Part shown: one piece after another, positions 1 to 5,405 of the stretch
How the letters are laid out: the number at the start of each line of letters is the position of its first letter
Numbering within the stretch: the stretch's first letter is position 1
NCBI GenBank assembly: GCA_027080405.1
Contig: JALWSL010000400.1
Span: 1 to 5,405 of the forward strand
From: Planctomycetaceae bacterium
GTDB taxonomy: Bacteria; Planctomycetota; Planctomycetia; Planctomycetales; Planctomycetaceae
Length of the DNA stretch: 5,405 bases
Direction: 5' to 3'
Notes under the pieces: model-generated
The model's database searches: none
The model's input: only the letters and a program-made list of their open reading frames with translations
What the model was told of the DNA's origin: nothing
Translations under genes and position numbers: made by a program

Positions 1-96
1 GACCTGATGAAAACAGATGTTTTTATCTGACGTTGACAATAACACGATCCTGAATAAACACGAGGCTGGTTAAATACGAAGCTGGATACGACTATC
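1..96 (+). other. Leader upstream of tadC, with unresolved end of a preceding gene
   Basis: All three forward frames close early here (stops at 5-7, 28-30 and 51-53), so a gene from the left could end at any of them. The tails are too short to identify. By Tad operon convention a TadB-like gene would be expected, but this is inference. A perfect -35-like TTGACA lies at 33-38. The best -10 partner at a 16-bp spacing is TAAACA (55-60), which is poor, so I do not call a promoter. No strong ribosome binding site precedes the ATG at 97; only a GGA about 10 nt upstream is visible. Confidence 0.3.
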
Positions 97-1422
97 ATGG
101 ACACAACATTTACATTCGCCCAACTGATCGAAGCCGGTTCGCCTCTTCAATCGATCCTGCTGTGGATCATGGCGATCCTCTTTTTCGTTCTTGTCGTTAT
201 TCTGTTGGCGCGATTTCTGCGATACCTGTTCGGTTCAGGCAACGCGGCTGAACCCCGGGAAGTCCGCGGTTCCAGAACCAGGCGGTCTGAAAAGCCTGTT
301 TCATCACTGTTGAAAGATGAATCCGTCAGCAGTGAGCATGTGGCCGCTTCGGTCACCCGCCAGGCGATTTCTCCTGAAGATTCTGACGAAATACCGAGCG
401 ACAGTCTGTTTTCTGAAATTGGCGTTCCGGAAGAAATTCCCGAGAGCATCGCTGCGACTCCGGCCCCGGAAGAAGAGAAGTTCGTGGTCCGTTCTTCCCA
501 GGAGTCTGCCAGTTATACCGGCAAGGCTCGCAGTTGGACATCGCGATCGTTGTTTGGCAAATCGGTTGTGGGCGCTCAACGGGAGTTGCCTCATCTGGAT
601 CCGGGAGAACTGCCGTTCGCCGACGAAAGCGATTACCTGTTCGGTCCCGTCACTCCTTCTCTGGCCGTGCTGCTCCCGGAATCGCAGGCAAAGCAGCAGA
701 TCATCAAAAAGGAACTGATTGAAGCGGGATATTATGAGCCGCACGCCTGGCATAATCTGGCGGCGGTCCGCTATCTCGGCTTGATGTTGCCTCTGATTCT
801 ATTCGGAATTCCTCTGGCTTTTTATCCCGGAACGGAATGGATTTGGCTTCCCGCGATGGTCGCCGGTTCCATTATGGGATGGGCCATCCCCAGATTGGTG
901 GTTCGTTCGCAGGCAGCAAAACGAAAAGCGGAAATCGAACAGGCATTGCCGGATGTTCTCGACCTGCTCAATATGTGTACCAGTCAGGGAATGACGTTGC
1001 GGTCGGGGTTGGCCCGTGTTGCCTGGGAAACGGCTGACGTTTATCCGGCGATTTCCAATGAGTTGCGCATTGTGACCACTCAGGCGAATATCGACACCCT
1101 CGAACACGCTTTGATAAACATGAATGAGCGTATCGATCTCCCTGAGTTGCATGCTCTTTCCTCACTATTGATTCAGACGGAAAGAATGGGAACCAATGTC
1201 AGCGACGCCCTGACCGACTACAGTGATGGAATGAGAGCGACTTTGCAGCAACGGGCAGACCAAAAGGCGAACACGGCGACGTTCAAGCTCCTCTTTCCAA
1301 CGGTTCTCTGTTTGATGCCGGCTGTTTACATGTTCCTGTTGGGGCCGGCTGTTGTCGAACTTTCCGACTTCTTCAAGGGGGGCGGAATCAGCCAGTTCAG
1401 TCAGGTAGAAAGAAACCGGTAG
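97..1422 (+). CDS. tadC: TadC-like type II secretion system F-domain membrane protein
   Basis: Inner-membrane platform protein of the Tad/Flp pilus assembly machinery, expected to work with a TadB partner and the TadA/CpaF ATPase. Visible in the 441 residues: a transmembrane helix at about 18-40; a polar, Ser/Glu/Pro-rich, probably disordered stretch at about 46-195; a conserved-looking segment with ELIEAGYYEP (206-215); a membrane pair at about 225-243 and 248-266; the cytoplasmic T2SSF helical bundle at about 280-390, starting EQALPDVLDLL and including LPELHALSSLLIQTERMG; and a final helix at about 397-418. This order is typical of TadC. The linker is much longer than usual; the family is commonly about 300-330 residues. 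ATG at 97 is the first good start after an in-frame stop at 55-57. It converges on the PNP gene with only 62 bp between stops. TadB is the alternative, but the single T2SSF bundle after a membrane pair and the probable last position in an operon favour TadC. Confidence 0.82.
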   Translation: MDTTFTFAQLIEAGSPLQSILLWIMAILFFVLVVILLARFLRYLFGSGNAAEPREVRGSRTRRSEKPVSSLLKDESVSSEHVAASVTRQAISPEDSDEIPSDSLFSEIGVPEEIPESIAATPAPEEEKFVVRSSQESASYTGKARSWTSRSLFGKSVVGAQRELPHLDPGELPFADESDYLFGPVTPSLAVLLPESQAKQQIIKKELIEAGYYEPHAWHNLAAVRYLGLMLPLILFGIPLAFYPGTEWIWLPAMVAGSIMGWAIPRLVVRSQAAKRKAEIEQALPDVLDLLNMCTSQGMTLRSGLARVAWETADVYPAISNELRIVTTQANIDTLEHALINMNERIDLPELHALSSLLIQTERMGTNVSDALTDYSDGMRATLQQRADQKANTATFKLLFPTVLCLMPAVYMFLLGPAVVELSDFFKGGGISQFSQVERNR

Positions 1423-1484
1423 TTCCCTTTCAGGGTTTGACTTCGGGGTATTGGCGTGTCGGTTTCTGCTTCTGTCCGGCATGT

Positions 1485-2351
1485 TCAAGGGAACGGATTG
1501 GAGTGAAGACGCCGTGCTTCTTCCTCGATGATTCCTTCGATAACAGCAGCCATATTGTCCGCTGCGCGGCTGGCGACTTCAATGACATCCTCGCCCGTAG
1601 TTGGTTCAAGTGTGTCCGGCAGGCAGACATTGGTGACGGTCGAAAGCCCCAGCACACGCAGGCCTGCATGAACAGCGACAAGCGTTTCGGGCACGGTTGA
1701 CATCCCGACAACATCAGCACCGATTGTTCTGAAGAATCGATATTCTGCCCGGGTTTCGTAGTTGGGGCCTTTCACACCGACATAAACGCCCCGTTGAGCC
1801 GGTATGTTCCGCTCTCTTGCCAGTCTCAATGCTGTTTCGATCAGATCCGCATCGTAAGGTTGGCTCATATCCGGAAAGCGGGGCCCAAGTTGTTCATCGT
1901 TAAACCCGGTCAATGGATTGTCACCCATCAGATTGATGTGATCATCAATCACGATCAGTTGACCGGGACGGTGCGCGGGATCCATTCCGCCGCTGGCGCT
2001 GGTTACGATCAGTAGATCGATTCCCATTGCTTTCATCACTCGAACCGGAAATGTAATTTGCTGCAGGGTATATCCTTCGTAGAAGTGGAATCTCCCCTGC
2101 ATCGCGATCAGATTGACCTTTTTCATCTGTCCGCAAACGAGCTTTCCGATGTGCCCTGTAGCCGTCGATTTGCAAAAATGGGGAAGTGACTCGAAGGGAA
2201 ATTCTGTCGCCTGCTCAATCTGTTCAACAATGCGTCCCAAACCGGTCCCCAGAATCAGACCAATGCGGGCCTGATTGTTCCATCTGCTCCGGATCGTCCC
2301 GGTTGCCTGCTCGATCTGTTTTCTGAGTTCATCCATGTTGCCAACGATCAT
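1485..2351 (-). CDS. punA: Purine nucleoside phosphorylase, trimeric PNP/MTAP family
   Basis: Cytosolic purine salvage enzyme that cleaves purine (deoxy)ribonucleosides with phosphate to give free base and (deoxy)ribose 1-phosphate. Its 288 residues match the usual size of the family. Phosphate site: ILGTGLG (33-39), with Thr where bovine PNP has Ser33; GHIG with His67; QGRFHFYEGY (85-94) with Arg87, His89 and Tyr91; and Ser218 in VGMSTVPE. Base and ribose sites: Ala119 in TSASGGMDP; DHINLMGDNPLTG (137-149); GPNYETRAE (195-203) with Tyr198 and Glu199; Met217; and Asn241 in STVTNVCLP. Glu plus Asn marks 6-oxopurine PNPs; MTAP has Asp instead of Asn. The residue equivalent to His257, which contacts the ribose 5'-OH, is Gly253. 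An alternative ATG at 2336 (Met6) would fit the conserved core equally well, and neither start has a clear Shine-Dalgarno. The gene lies 152 bp downstream of the regulator gene, and a 13-bp tandem repeat sits in its upstream region. Confidence 0.93.
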   Translation of the reverse strand: MIVGNMDELRKQIEQATGTIRSRWNNQARIGLILGTGLGRIVEQIEQATEFPFESLPHFCKSTATGHIGKLVCGQMKKVNLIAMQGRFHFYEGYTLQQITFPVRVMKAMGIDLLIVTSASGGMDPAHRPGQLIVIDDHINLMGDNPLTGFNDEQLGPRFPDMSQPYDADLIETALRLARERNIPAQRGVYVGVKGPNYETRAEYRFFRTIGADVVGMSTVPETLVAVHAGLRVLGLSTVTNVCLPDTLEPTTGEDVIEVASRAADNMAAVIEGIIEEEARRLHSNPFP

Positions 2352-2387
2352 TCATTTTGTGCGTAACGCCAACTTGTGAGGTTTCTT

Positions 2388-2413
2388 TTTGTTCCGGTTA
2401 TTTGTTCCGGTTA
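2388..2413. repeat. Perfect 13-bp tandem repeat upstream of PNP
   Basis: TTTGTTCCGGTTA occurs twice head to tail (2388-2400 and 2401-2413), reading TAACCGGAACAAA on the coding strand of the PNP gene. It lies 37-62 bp upstream of the PNP start, where a regulator site or a leader element could sit. Two copies of a 13-mer can also arise by slippage, so the regulatory role is only a suggestion. Confidence 0.6.
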
Positions 2414-2503
2414 AAGGGCATGTCGCTCGTGGCGGTTTGATTGAGAAAAAGCGTTTCCCCTGTTACGCATGACCAAAAAGCCTGAAGACAACATGGCTAC
2501 ACT

Positions 2504-3862
2504 CTATTCTTCAATGTTCAGTGATTTGATACGACGATACAACTTGGCACGGGTTAATCCGAGTAATTCCGCTGTTTTTGCCTTGTTTCCCCGGGTTATT
2601 TCCAGGACGCGGGAAATTTCTTCCCGTTCATGTTCTTCCAGCAGAGTGGACAAGGTTCGGAATGTCGGTTTGATGGCAGGGAGTGAACGTTGGGCGTTTT
2701 TTCCTGTTTGAAACCGAAAAGGGAGATGCTCAAGCGAGATCAACGGGCCGGGAGCCAGTTCGCACGCTTCATGGATGACCAACTTTAATTCGCGGACATT
2801 TCCCGGCCAATTGTATTGCAGAAATTCGTCGAGAACCTCACGTGTTAATCCGGTGAGCTGTTTCTCCGCAGTCTGATTGTTCTGTTCAACAAAGTATTGA
2901 CAAAGTAGTTCCAGATCTTCAATTCGCTCACGCAACGGGGGCAGGGTGATGGAAATAGTCCCCATGGCAAAAGAGAACGATCGATCAAACTGATCCCGCT
3001 CCACCATCTCGGGCAGATTGTGCGTACTGGAGGTAAACAGACGATATTGCAGGGGCCATTCATCCTGTTCGATCACTTCCGCCAACCAGACCTGCAAATC
3101 GAGGGCGAGTCTGTCGACATCTTTCAGAAAAAGTGCACTCGGGGCGTTCAACTCACCGGCGTGGGTCAATGCTTCCTTGAGCATCCGCCTTTGATCGGAG
3201 CGGGGGAGACGGCCGCAATCAAGCATGACAAACGCCGATTCCGAATTATCGGAGGAGTAGTGGATTGTTCGCGCAAGATACTGTTTTCCGGTTCCTGCTT
3301 CTCCATCGAGGTGAACCGCGGCGTTACAGTTGCGGGCGACCTGAATCTGTTTGGAAACAGAACGCATCGCCGGTGATCGGGCAATCAGCGTGGCCTGGTT
3401 GTGCCGTTGGTGCTGTTGCTGTATCAACCCGGCCAACTCGACATGCAACTGCTGGGGGAAAGTGGATTGCAGCGGCGGCGCCAGTTCATCAAGTTCCAGC
3501 ATGATTCCCAAAACCGCGTCCAGGTCGCCGATCTGGTTGAACAGAGGTAAATAAAGTACGTGTGGCGATCGCAGATCGCCGTTGGAATCGACGTAACTGA
3601 TTTTGGTGAACAGCTCCTGGCCCTGAAAAACTTCCGCGGGAGGGGCCAGAGAATTCAAAACACGATCAATCAGATTATCCACCGCTTCAGAATGATATTT
3701 GCAAATTTTTCCGATCATGTCTTCCGGTTGACATCCCGTCATCTCCGCACAGCCCCGATTGAAAAAACGGATCCGCCACCGATGATCAAGCATGAAAACC
3801 GGGCGGTTCGAGTTCGTTAACCACGAAACGACTCCACTATGACCGCGAATTTTTTTCGGCAT
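2504..3862 (-). CDS. PAS-AAA-Fis transcriptional regulator, degenerate NtrC-type
   Basis: Predicted cytoplasmic DNA-binding regulator. Residues are numbered from a TTG at 3904 (466 residues). I prefer the in-frame ATG at 3862 (residue 15, MPKKIRG), giving 452 residues; neither start has a good Shine-Dalgarno. Order: PAS domain at about 28-140 (PVFMLDHRWRIRFFNRG, then GKICKYH); an NtrC-like AAA+ region at about 173-395 with Walker A GEAGTGKQ (201-208), LPPLRERIEDLELL (321-334) and YNWPGNVREL (364-373); and a Fis-type helix-turn-helix at about 420-463 (NKAKTAELLGLTRAKLYRRI). The AAA+ core is eroded. The segment that should hold GAFTGA is about 11 residues short and lacks the motif. The second loop before sensor I is about 9 residues short. 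Walker B reads LFLKD instead of LFLDE. Both arginine-finger positions in the FREDLYYRL-like segment are non-Arg (Asp307, Ala313). Sigma-54 activation is therefore unlikely; TyrR-like control is a family precedent. Ligand and targets are unknown. Confidence 0.88.
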   Translation of the reverse strand: MPKKIRGHSGVVSWLTNSNRPVFMLDHRWRIRFFNRGCAEMTGCQPEDMIGKICKYHSEAVDNLIDRVLNSLAPPAEVFQGQELFTKISYVDSNGDLRSPHVLYLPLFNQIGDLDAVLGIMLELDELAPPLQSTFPQQLHVELAGLIQQQHQRHNQATLIARSPAMRSVSKQIQVARNCNAAVHLDGEAGTGKQYLARTIHYSSDNSESAFVMLDCGRLPRSDQRRMLKEALTHAGELNAPSALFLKDVDRLALDLQVWLAEVIEQDEWPLQYRLFTSSTHNLPEMVERDQFDRSFSFAMGTISITLPPLRERIEDLELLCQYFVEQNNQTAEKQLTGLTREVLDEFLQYNWPGNVRELKLVIHEACELAPGPLISLEHLPFRFQTGKNAQRSLPAIKPTFRTLSTLLEEHEREEISRVLEITRGNKAKTAELLGLTRAKLYRRIKSLNIEE

Positions 3863-3931
3863 CGGTGATAATACTTCGAGAGATTCCAGTAGAACAGAAG
3901 ACAACAGCCGTTCTGGTTTTCCGGCCTGTCT

Positions 3932-3960
3932 ATCATAACCCCTGGAGCAATTGAAACCAA
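3932..3960 (-). promoter_or_regulatory. Candidate sigma-70-type promoter of the regulator gene
   Basis: Read on the minus strand, TTGGTT (3955-3960) and TATGAT (3932-3937) are separated by exactly 17 bp. The -10 matches 5 of 6 consensus bases, the -35 only 3 of 6. The implied start near 3925 would give a leader of about 20 nt to the TTG at 3904 or about 60 nt to the ATG at 3862. No -24/-12 (TGGC/TGC) pair was seen here. This is a consensus match only. Confidence 0.35.
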
Positions 3961-4002
3961 GAACTCTCGGGACTGATTATTGACATGAATTTCGTGATCG
4001 CT

Positions 4003-4082
4003 GCCGGATTCCTTCCGGCGATTCAGGCATCGGCGTGATTCAGAGATCAGCCTGATGTCCCGTCATCCGATTTTTCCGGGAC
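4003..4082 (-). other. Short inverted repeats after the FtsB-like gene, weak terminator candidates
   Basis: The gap between the FtsB-like gene and the regulator contains two small hairpins: GCCGGA/TCCGGC (4003-4008 and 4014-4019, 5-nt loop) and GTCCCG/CGGGAC (4057-4062 and 4077-4082, 14-nt loop). Neither is followed by a T run on the minus strand. An imperfect direct repeat, CGGCG-ATTCAG, also occurs at 4016-4026 and 4031-4043. These may slow or end transcription from the right, but they are not convincing intrinsic terminators. Confidence 0.25.
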
Positions 4083-4104
4083 TGGAACCTGAATGGCCGA
4101 TCCA

Positions 4105-4746
4105 TCAAAACTTTTCTGTCCGACCTGTCCGGCAGTTGTCTGGTGCAGATTGATTCCAGTGAGGGGGAGGGAAGTCGGCGTGGGAATCATCTTTGCGATA
4201 GCGGAACAAAAGCCGTTTCGCCAGCAGTGAGGCCTTTCGCCTGAAGAATCTCCAATGGAACCAACGGACTGGAATGATCCCCAGCAGTAAAAGGAAAACG
4301 GAGGCGATCAACAGGCGATTTTGCAGTGTAGGAGAGGCGGCGATTTTTGCGGCAAGTTGTAATTGGAATGTTCGCGAATAGAGCCGCTCATTTTGCGACT
4401 GCCCCCTTTTTGAGGGAGCAGCAAGAGTCAGCATGTGGTCAGGATGAATCGCGAGTGATTCCGGTATGTCGATTTTCTGTTCAACCGGTTCATTTTCGTT
4501 GGAGGGTTCCTGTTGACGGGAGAACTGTTCGAGCAACTCGGGCATTTTCTCGATCCGGCGGGCAAACAGTTTCCGGCGGTTATTTTCCGCTTCCAGATCA
4601 ATCAATTCGAGTTGCTTTTCGCGGCACAGTTGTTTGATCATTTCATTTCGAACAGCCAGCGGCGAGAGAATGGCCAGCGCAAACAAAGAGGCTGCCAATA
4701 CTGCACAGAGAGAAAAACGAAGGGAATCGAACCAGGATTCACTCAT
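4105..4746 (-). CDS. Two-TM hypothetical protein with FtsB-like N-terminal half
   Basis: I do not recognise this 213-residue protein as a named family. It has a short polar N-terminus, a transmembrane helix at about 11-32, and then a charged coiled-coil-like helix at about 34-78 (EMIKQLCREKQLELIDLEAE...). That helix ends in ARRIEKMPELLEQFSRQQE, which resembles the FtsB/DivIC pattern of a kinked helix ending R-L-x-x-D-P-x-x-x-E-x-x-A-R. A polar linker (79-125) and an amphipathic stretch follow, then a second transmembrane helix at about 143-161, and a strongly basic, Trp/Phe/Arg-rich tail (161-185) that ends in a polar segment. The middle portion would lie on one side of the membrane and both ends on the other. 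Genuine FtsB is about 100 residues with one membrane helix, so orthology is doubtful and a division role is inference. GGAG 7 nt before the ATG supports the start. It is the most upstream gene of the minus-strand block. Confidence 0.75.
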   Translation of the reverse strand: MSESWFDSLRFSLCAVLAASLFALAILSPLAVRNEMIKQLCREKQLELIDLEAENNRRKLFARRIEKMPELLEQFSRQQEPSNENEPVEQKIDIPESLAIHPDHMLTLAAPSKRGQSQNERLYSRTFQLQLAAKIAASPTLQNRLLIASVFLLLLGIIPVRWFHWRFFRRKASLLAKRLLFRYRKDDSHADFPPPHWNQSAPDNCRTGRTEKF

Positions 4747-4753
4747 TTCTCAT

Positions 4754-4757
4754 CTCC
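4754..4757 (-). promoter_or_regulatory. Ribosome binding site GGAG of the FtsB-like gene
   Basis: Minus-strand GGAG sits 7 nt before the ATG at 4746. It is the only gene in the window with a clear Shine-Dalgarno, and it fixes the start. Confidence 0.6.
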
Positions 4758-4908
4758 ACGATTTGACATGTCTGAAACGGAACCCGGCGTGGCTTGCATG
4801 CACTACGATACATATCGGTTTCTGCAACGATGCGACTGACGAAAAATCATTTTCAATTCCGTACATGTATCAATAATTTTCCTGAAGGATGTCGGTAATC
4901 GGCATGAG

Positions 4909-4928
4909 CCGGTTAATATGAACCGGTT
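4909..4928. repeat. CCGGTT/AACCGG hairpin with overlapping AACCGGTT palindrome
   Basis: CCGGTT (4909-4914) and AACCGG (4921-4926) form a 6-bp stem around AATATG. The right arm also lies in the perfect 8-bp palindrome AACCGGTT (4921-4928). It lies about 160-180 bp upstream of the FtsB-like gene and could be an operator. It shares CCGGTTA with the tandem repeat before the PNP gene, which may be coincidence. Confidence 0.3.
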
Positions 4929-5115
4929 ATGCGGGATAATCTTGTTAGGTGGAGAATGACTGATCGGGAAAGCTGTCAGGTTTCTCAGGTTGGTAGCTTG
5001 CGCCGTGACGCACCTCTGTCGGATTGTTATGATCACACCATGAGCAATTATTGTCGATCCCGGGAAGGTCATCTTTTCTTTTTTTACGGTTGTCACACAC
5101 AAGCGTCGTCGATTT

Positions 5116-5405
5116 TCACGACTCGAACGGGTCGAGAATGTTTGCGAGGTGCTCTACGGTTACTGATTGATTGTGGATTACAATTGGTGTGCACAGCACA
5201 CCCTTGTATCTTGCATGAACTGTCTTTTCTTCGCTCGTTTGGTTAGAAAACAAAAACCTTGATACCGGTCTTGCAAGACCGGTATCAAGGGACGCGAGTG
5301 GCAGATCGTCGGACCCTTGGTCCTTGAGACCGTGTCGTAGCTGGATCGTCACTCGCTTTTTATGCCTTAACCCGTACAGTCGCCAGAGCGGTGCAACCAC
5401 ACCAG
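5116..5405 (-). CDS. Doubtful partial reading frame open at the right edge
   Basis: The minus strand is open from the right edge to a TGA at 5116-5118, about 95 codons. The last residues (SVTVEHLANILDPFES) look protein-like. The rest shows no recognisable domain, uses codons such as AGA, TTA and CTA, and runs straight through the perfect palindrome and its T-rich tail at 5247-5290. That makes a real gene unlikely. A GTG at 5400 could start it, but nothing supports that start. It could be a remnant into which the palindrome was inserted, or chance. The other two minus frames entering from the right stop at 5367-5369 and 5360-5362, and either may be the true end of the neighbouring gene. Confidence 0.15.
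   Translation of the reverse strand, partial: GVVAPLWRLYGLRHKKRVTIQLRHGLKDQGSDDLPLASLDTGLARPVSRFLFSNQTSEEKTVHARYKGVLCTPIVIHNQSVTVEHLANILDPFES
5186..5202. repeat. Tight 7-bp hairpin GGTGTGC/GCACACC
   Basis: GGTGTGC (5186-5192) and GCACACC (5196-5202) pair perfectly around a 3-nt ACA loop. No T run follows on either strand, so it is not an intrinsic terminator. It lies about 45 bp downstream of the strong minus-strand terminator. Function unknown. Confidence 0.4.
5247..5290 (-). terminator. Strong intrinsic terminator: 34-bp perfect palindrome plus T-rich tail
   Basis: Positions 5257-5290 are a perfect 34-bp palindrome, with CCTTGATACCGGTCTTG as the 17-nt arm and no spacer. As RNA it would form a stem of about 14-15 bp closed by a small loop around UGCA. 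On the minus strand it is followed directly by TTTTTGTTTT (5256-5247), the classical layout of a Rho-independent terminator. On the plus strand GACGCG follows, so it should act on minus-strand transcription only. This implies a minus-strand gene or RNA just beyond the right edge. It also insulates the FtsB-like gene from that transcript. Confidence 0.8.
5294..5361 (+). other. Inverted repeat with T run beside the palindrome
   Basis: GCGAGTG (5294-5300) pairs with CACTCGC (5350-5356), and GATC at 5304-5307 can pair with GATC at 5344-5347. Inside is a hairpin GGACC/GGTCC (5311-5315 and 5319-5323, 3-nt loop). TTTTT follows the right arm at 5357-5361 on the plus strand. It could be a long-looped plus-strand terminator or the fold of an RNA 3' end read on the minus strand. 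Confidence 0.3.

Larger units (their letters stand above)
4758..5246. other. Intergenic stretch without a convincing gene
   Basis: Reading frames of about 100 codons exist on both strands (for example minus 5102-4803 and plus 4929-5246). Their products show no domain, no hydrophobic pattern and no ribosome binding site, so I treat them as chance. The part next to 4746 must carry the promoter of the FtsB-like gene; a minus-strand TTGATA (4868-4873) is the best -35 seen, but its -10 is poor. A long T-rich stretch on the plus strand (about 5071-5087) has no proper hairpin in front of it. Two small hairpins are listed separately. Confidence 0.5.

Noticed and set aside
304..753. Minus-strand open frame of about 149 codons inside tadC
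   Set aside because: It is antisense to a well-supported gene, its product has no recognisable features, and it sits in the Ser/Glu-rich linker, where shadow frames stay open easily.
1425..1438. Small hairpin CCCT-TTC-AGGG plus TTT after the tadC stop
   Set aside because: A 4-bp stem and three T's are too weak to call a terminator. The 8-bp GTTCCCTT/AAGGGAAC pair around it has a loop of nearly 60 nt.
2414..2503. Possible terminator after the regulator (GCGT...ACGC followed by TTTTT on the minus strand)
   Set aside because: Only a 4-bp stem with a 10-nt loop can form. The T run is suggestive, but the hairpin is too weak to annotate.
2544..2556. TTGGCACGGGTTA resembling a sigma-54 -24 element
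   Set aside because: No TTGC at the required -12 spacing, and it lies inside the helix-turn-helix coding region of the regulator.
4803..5102. Minus-strand open frame of about 99 codons
   Set aside because: No domain, no hydrophobic or repeat pattern, no ribosome binding site and an unconvincing composition. It also overlaps the upstream region of the FtsB-like gene.
5121..5153. tRNA-like pieces on the minus strand: GTAGAGC followed by GTTCGAGTC
   Set aside because: The D-loop and T-loop consensus words are present, but the spacing between them is too short. No GCTC partner, anticodon stem or acceptor stem can be formed, and the T-stem has mismatches.

Overview
The window looks like chromosomal DNA of a planctomycete, probably of the Planctomycetaceae/Rubinisphaera-Gimesia type. 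This is inferred from the moderate GC content, mostly weak or absent Shine-Dalgarno sequences, a Tad-type secretion gene and the protein styles. No marker gene fixes the genus.

Left part (1-1422, + strand): a TadC-like inner-membrane platform protein of the Tad/Flp pilus or type II secretion superfamily. It probably ends an operon whose other members lie off the left edge. It faces a convergent block of three minus-strand genes.

Middle part (1485-4746, - strand), read from right to left: a small two-transmembrane protein with an FtsB-like N-terminal half; a PAS-AAA-Fis regulator; and a trimeric-type purine nucleoside phosphorylase (PNP). Gaps of about 150-240 bp separate them, so they may be separate transcription units. 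The order does not by itself show that the regulator controls purine salvage. The regulator is the most unusual gene here. It resembles NtrC-class sigma-54 activators, but the GAFTGA loop, the second sigma-54-facing loop, the Walker B Asp-Glu pair and both arginine fingers are missing or replaced. The Walker A lysine, the PAS domain and the Fis-type helix-turn-helix remain. It is best read as a DNA-binding regulator that does not remodel sigma-54. The PNP has a nearly complete active site, but Gly replaces the His that contacts the ribose 5'-hydroxyl.

Right part (4747-5405): about 660 bp with no convincing gene. It holds the upstream region of the FtsB-like gene, several short hairpins, and a perfect 34-bp palindrome followed on the minus strand by a T-rich run. 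That is a strong intrinsic terminator for a minus-strand transcript entering from beyond the right edge. A second inverted repeat with a T run sits next to it.
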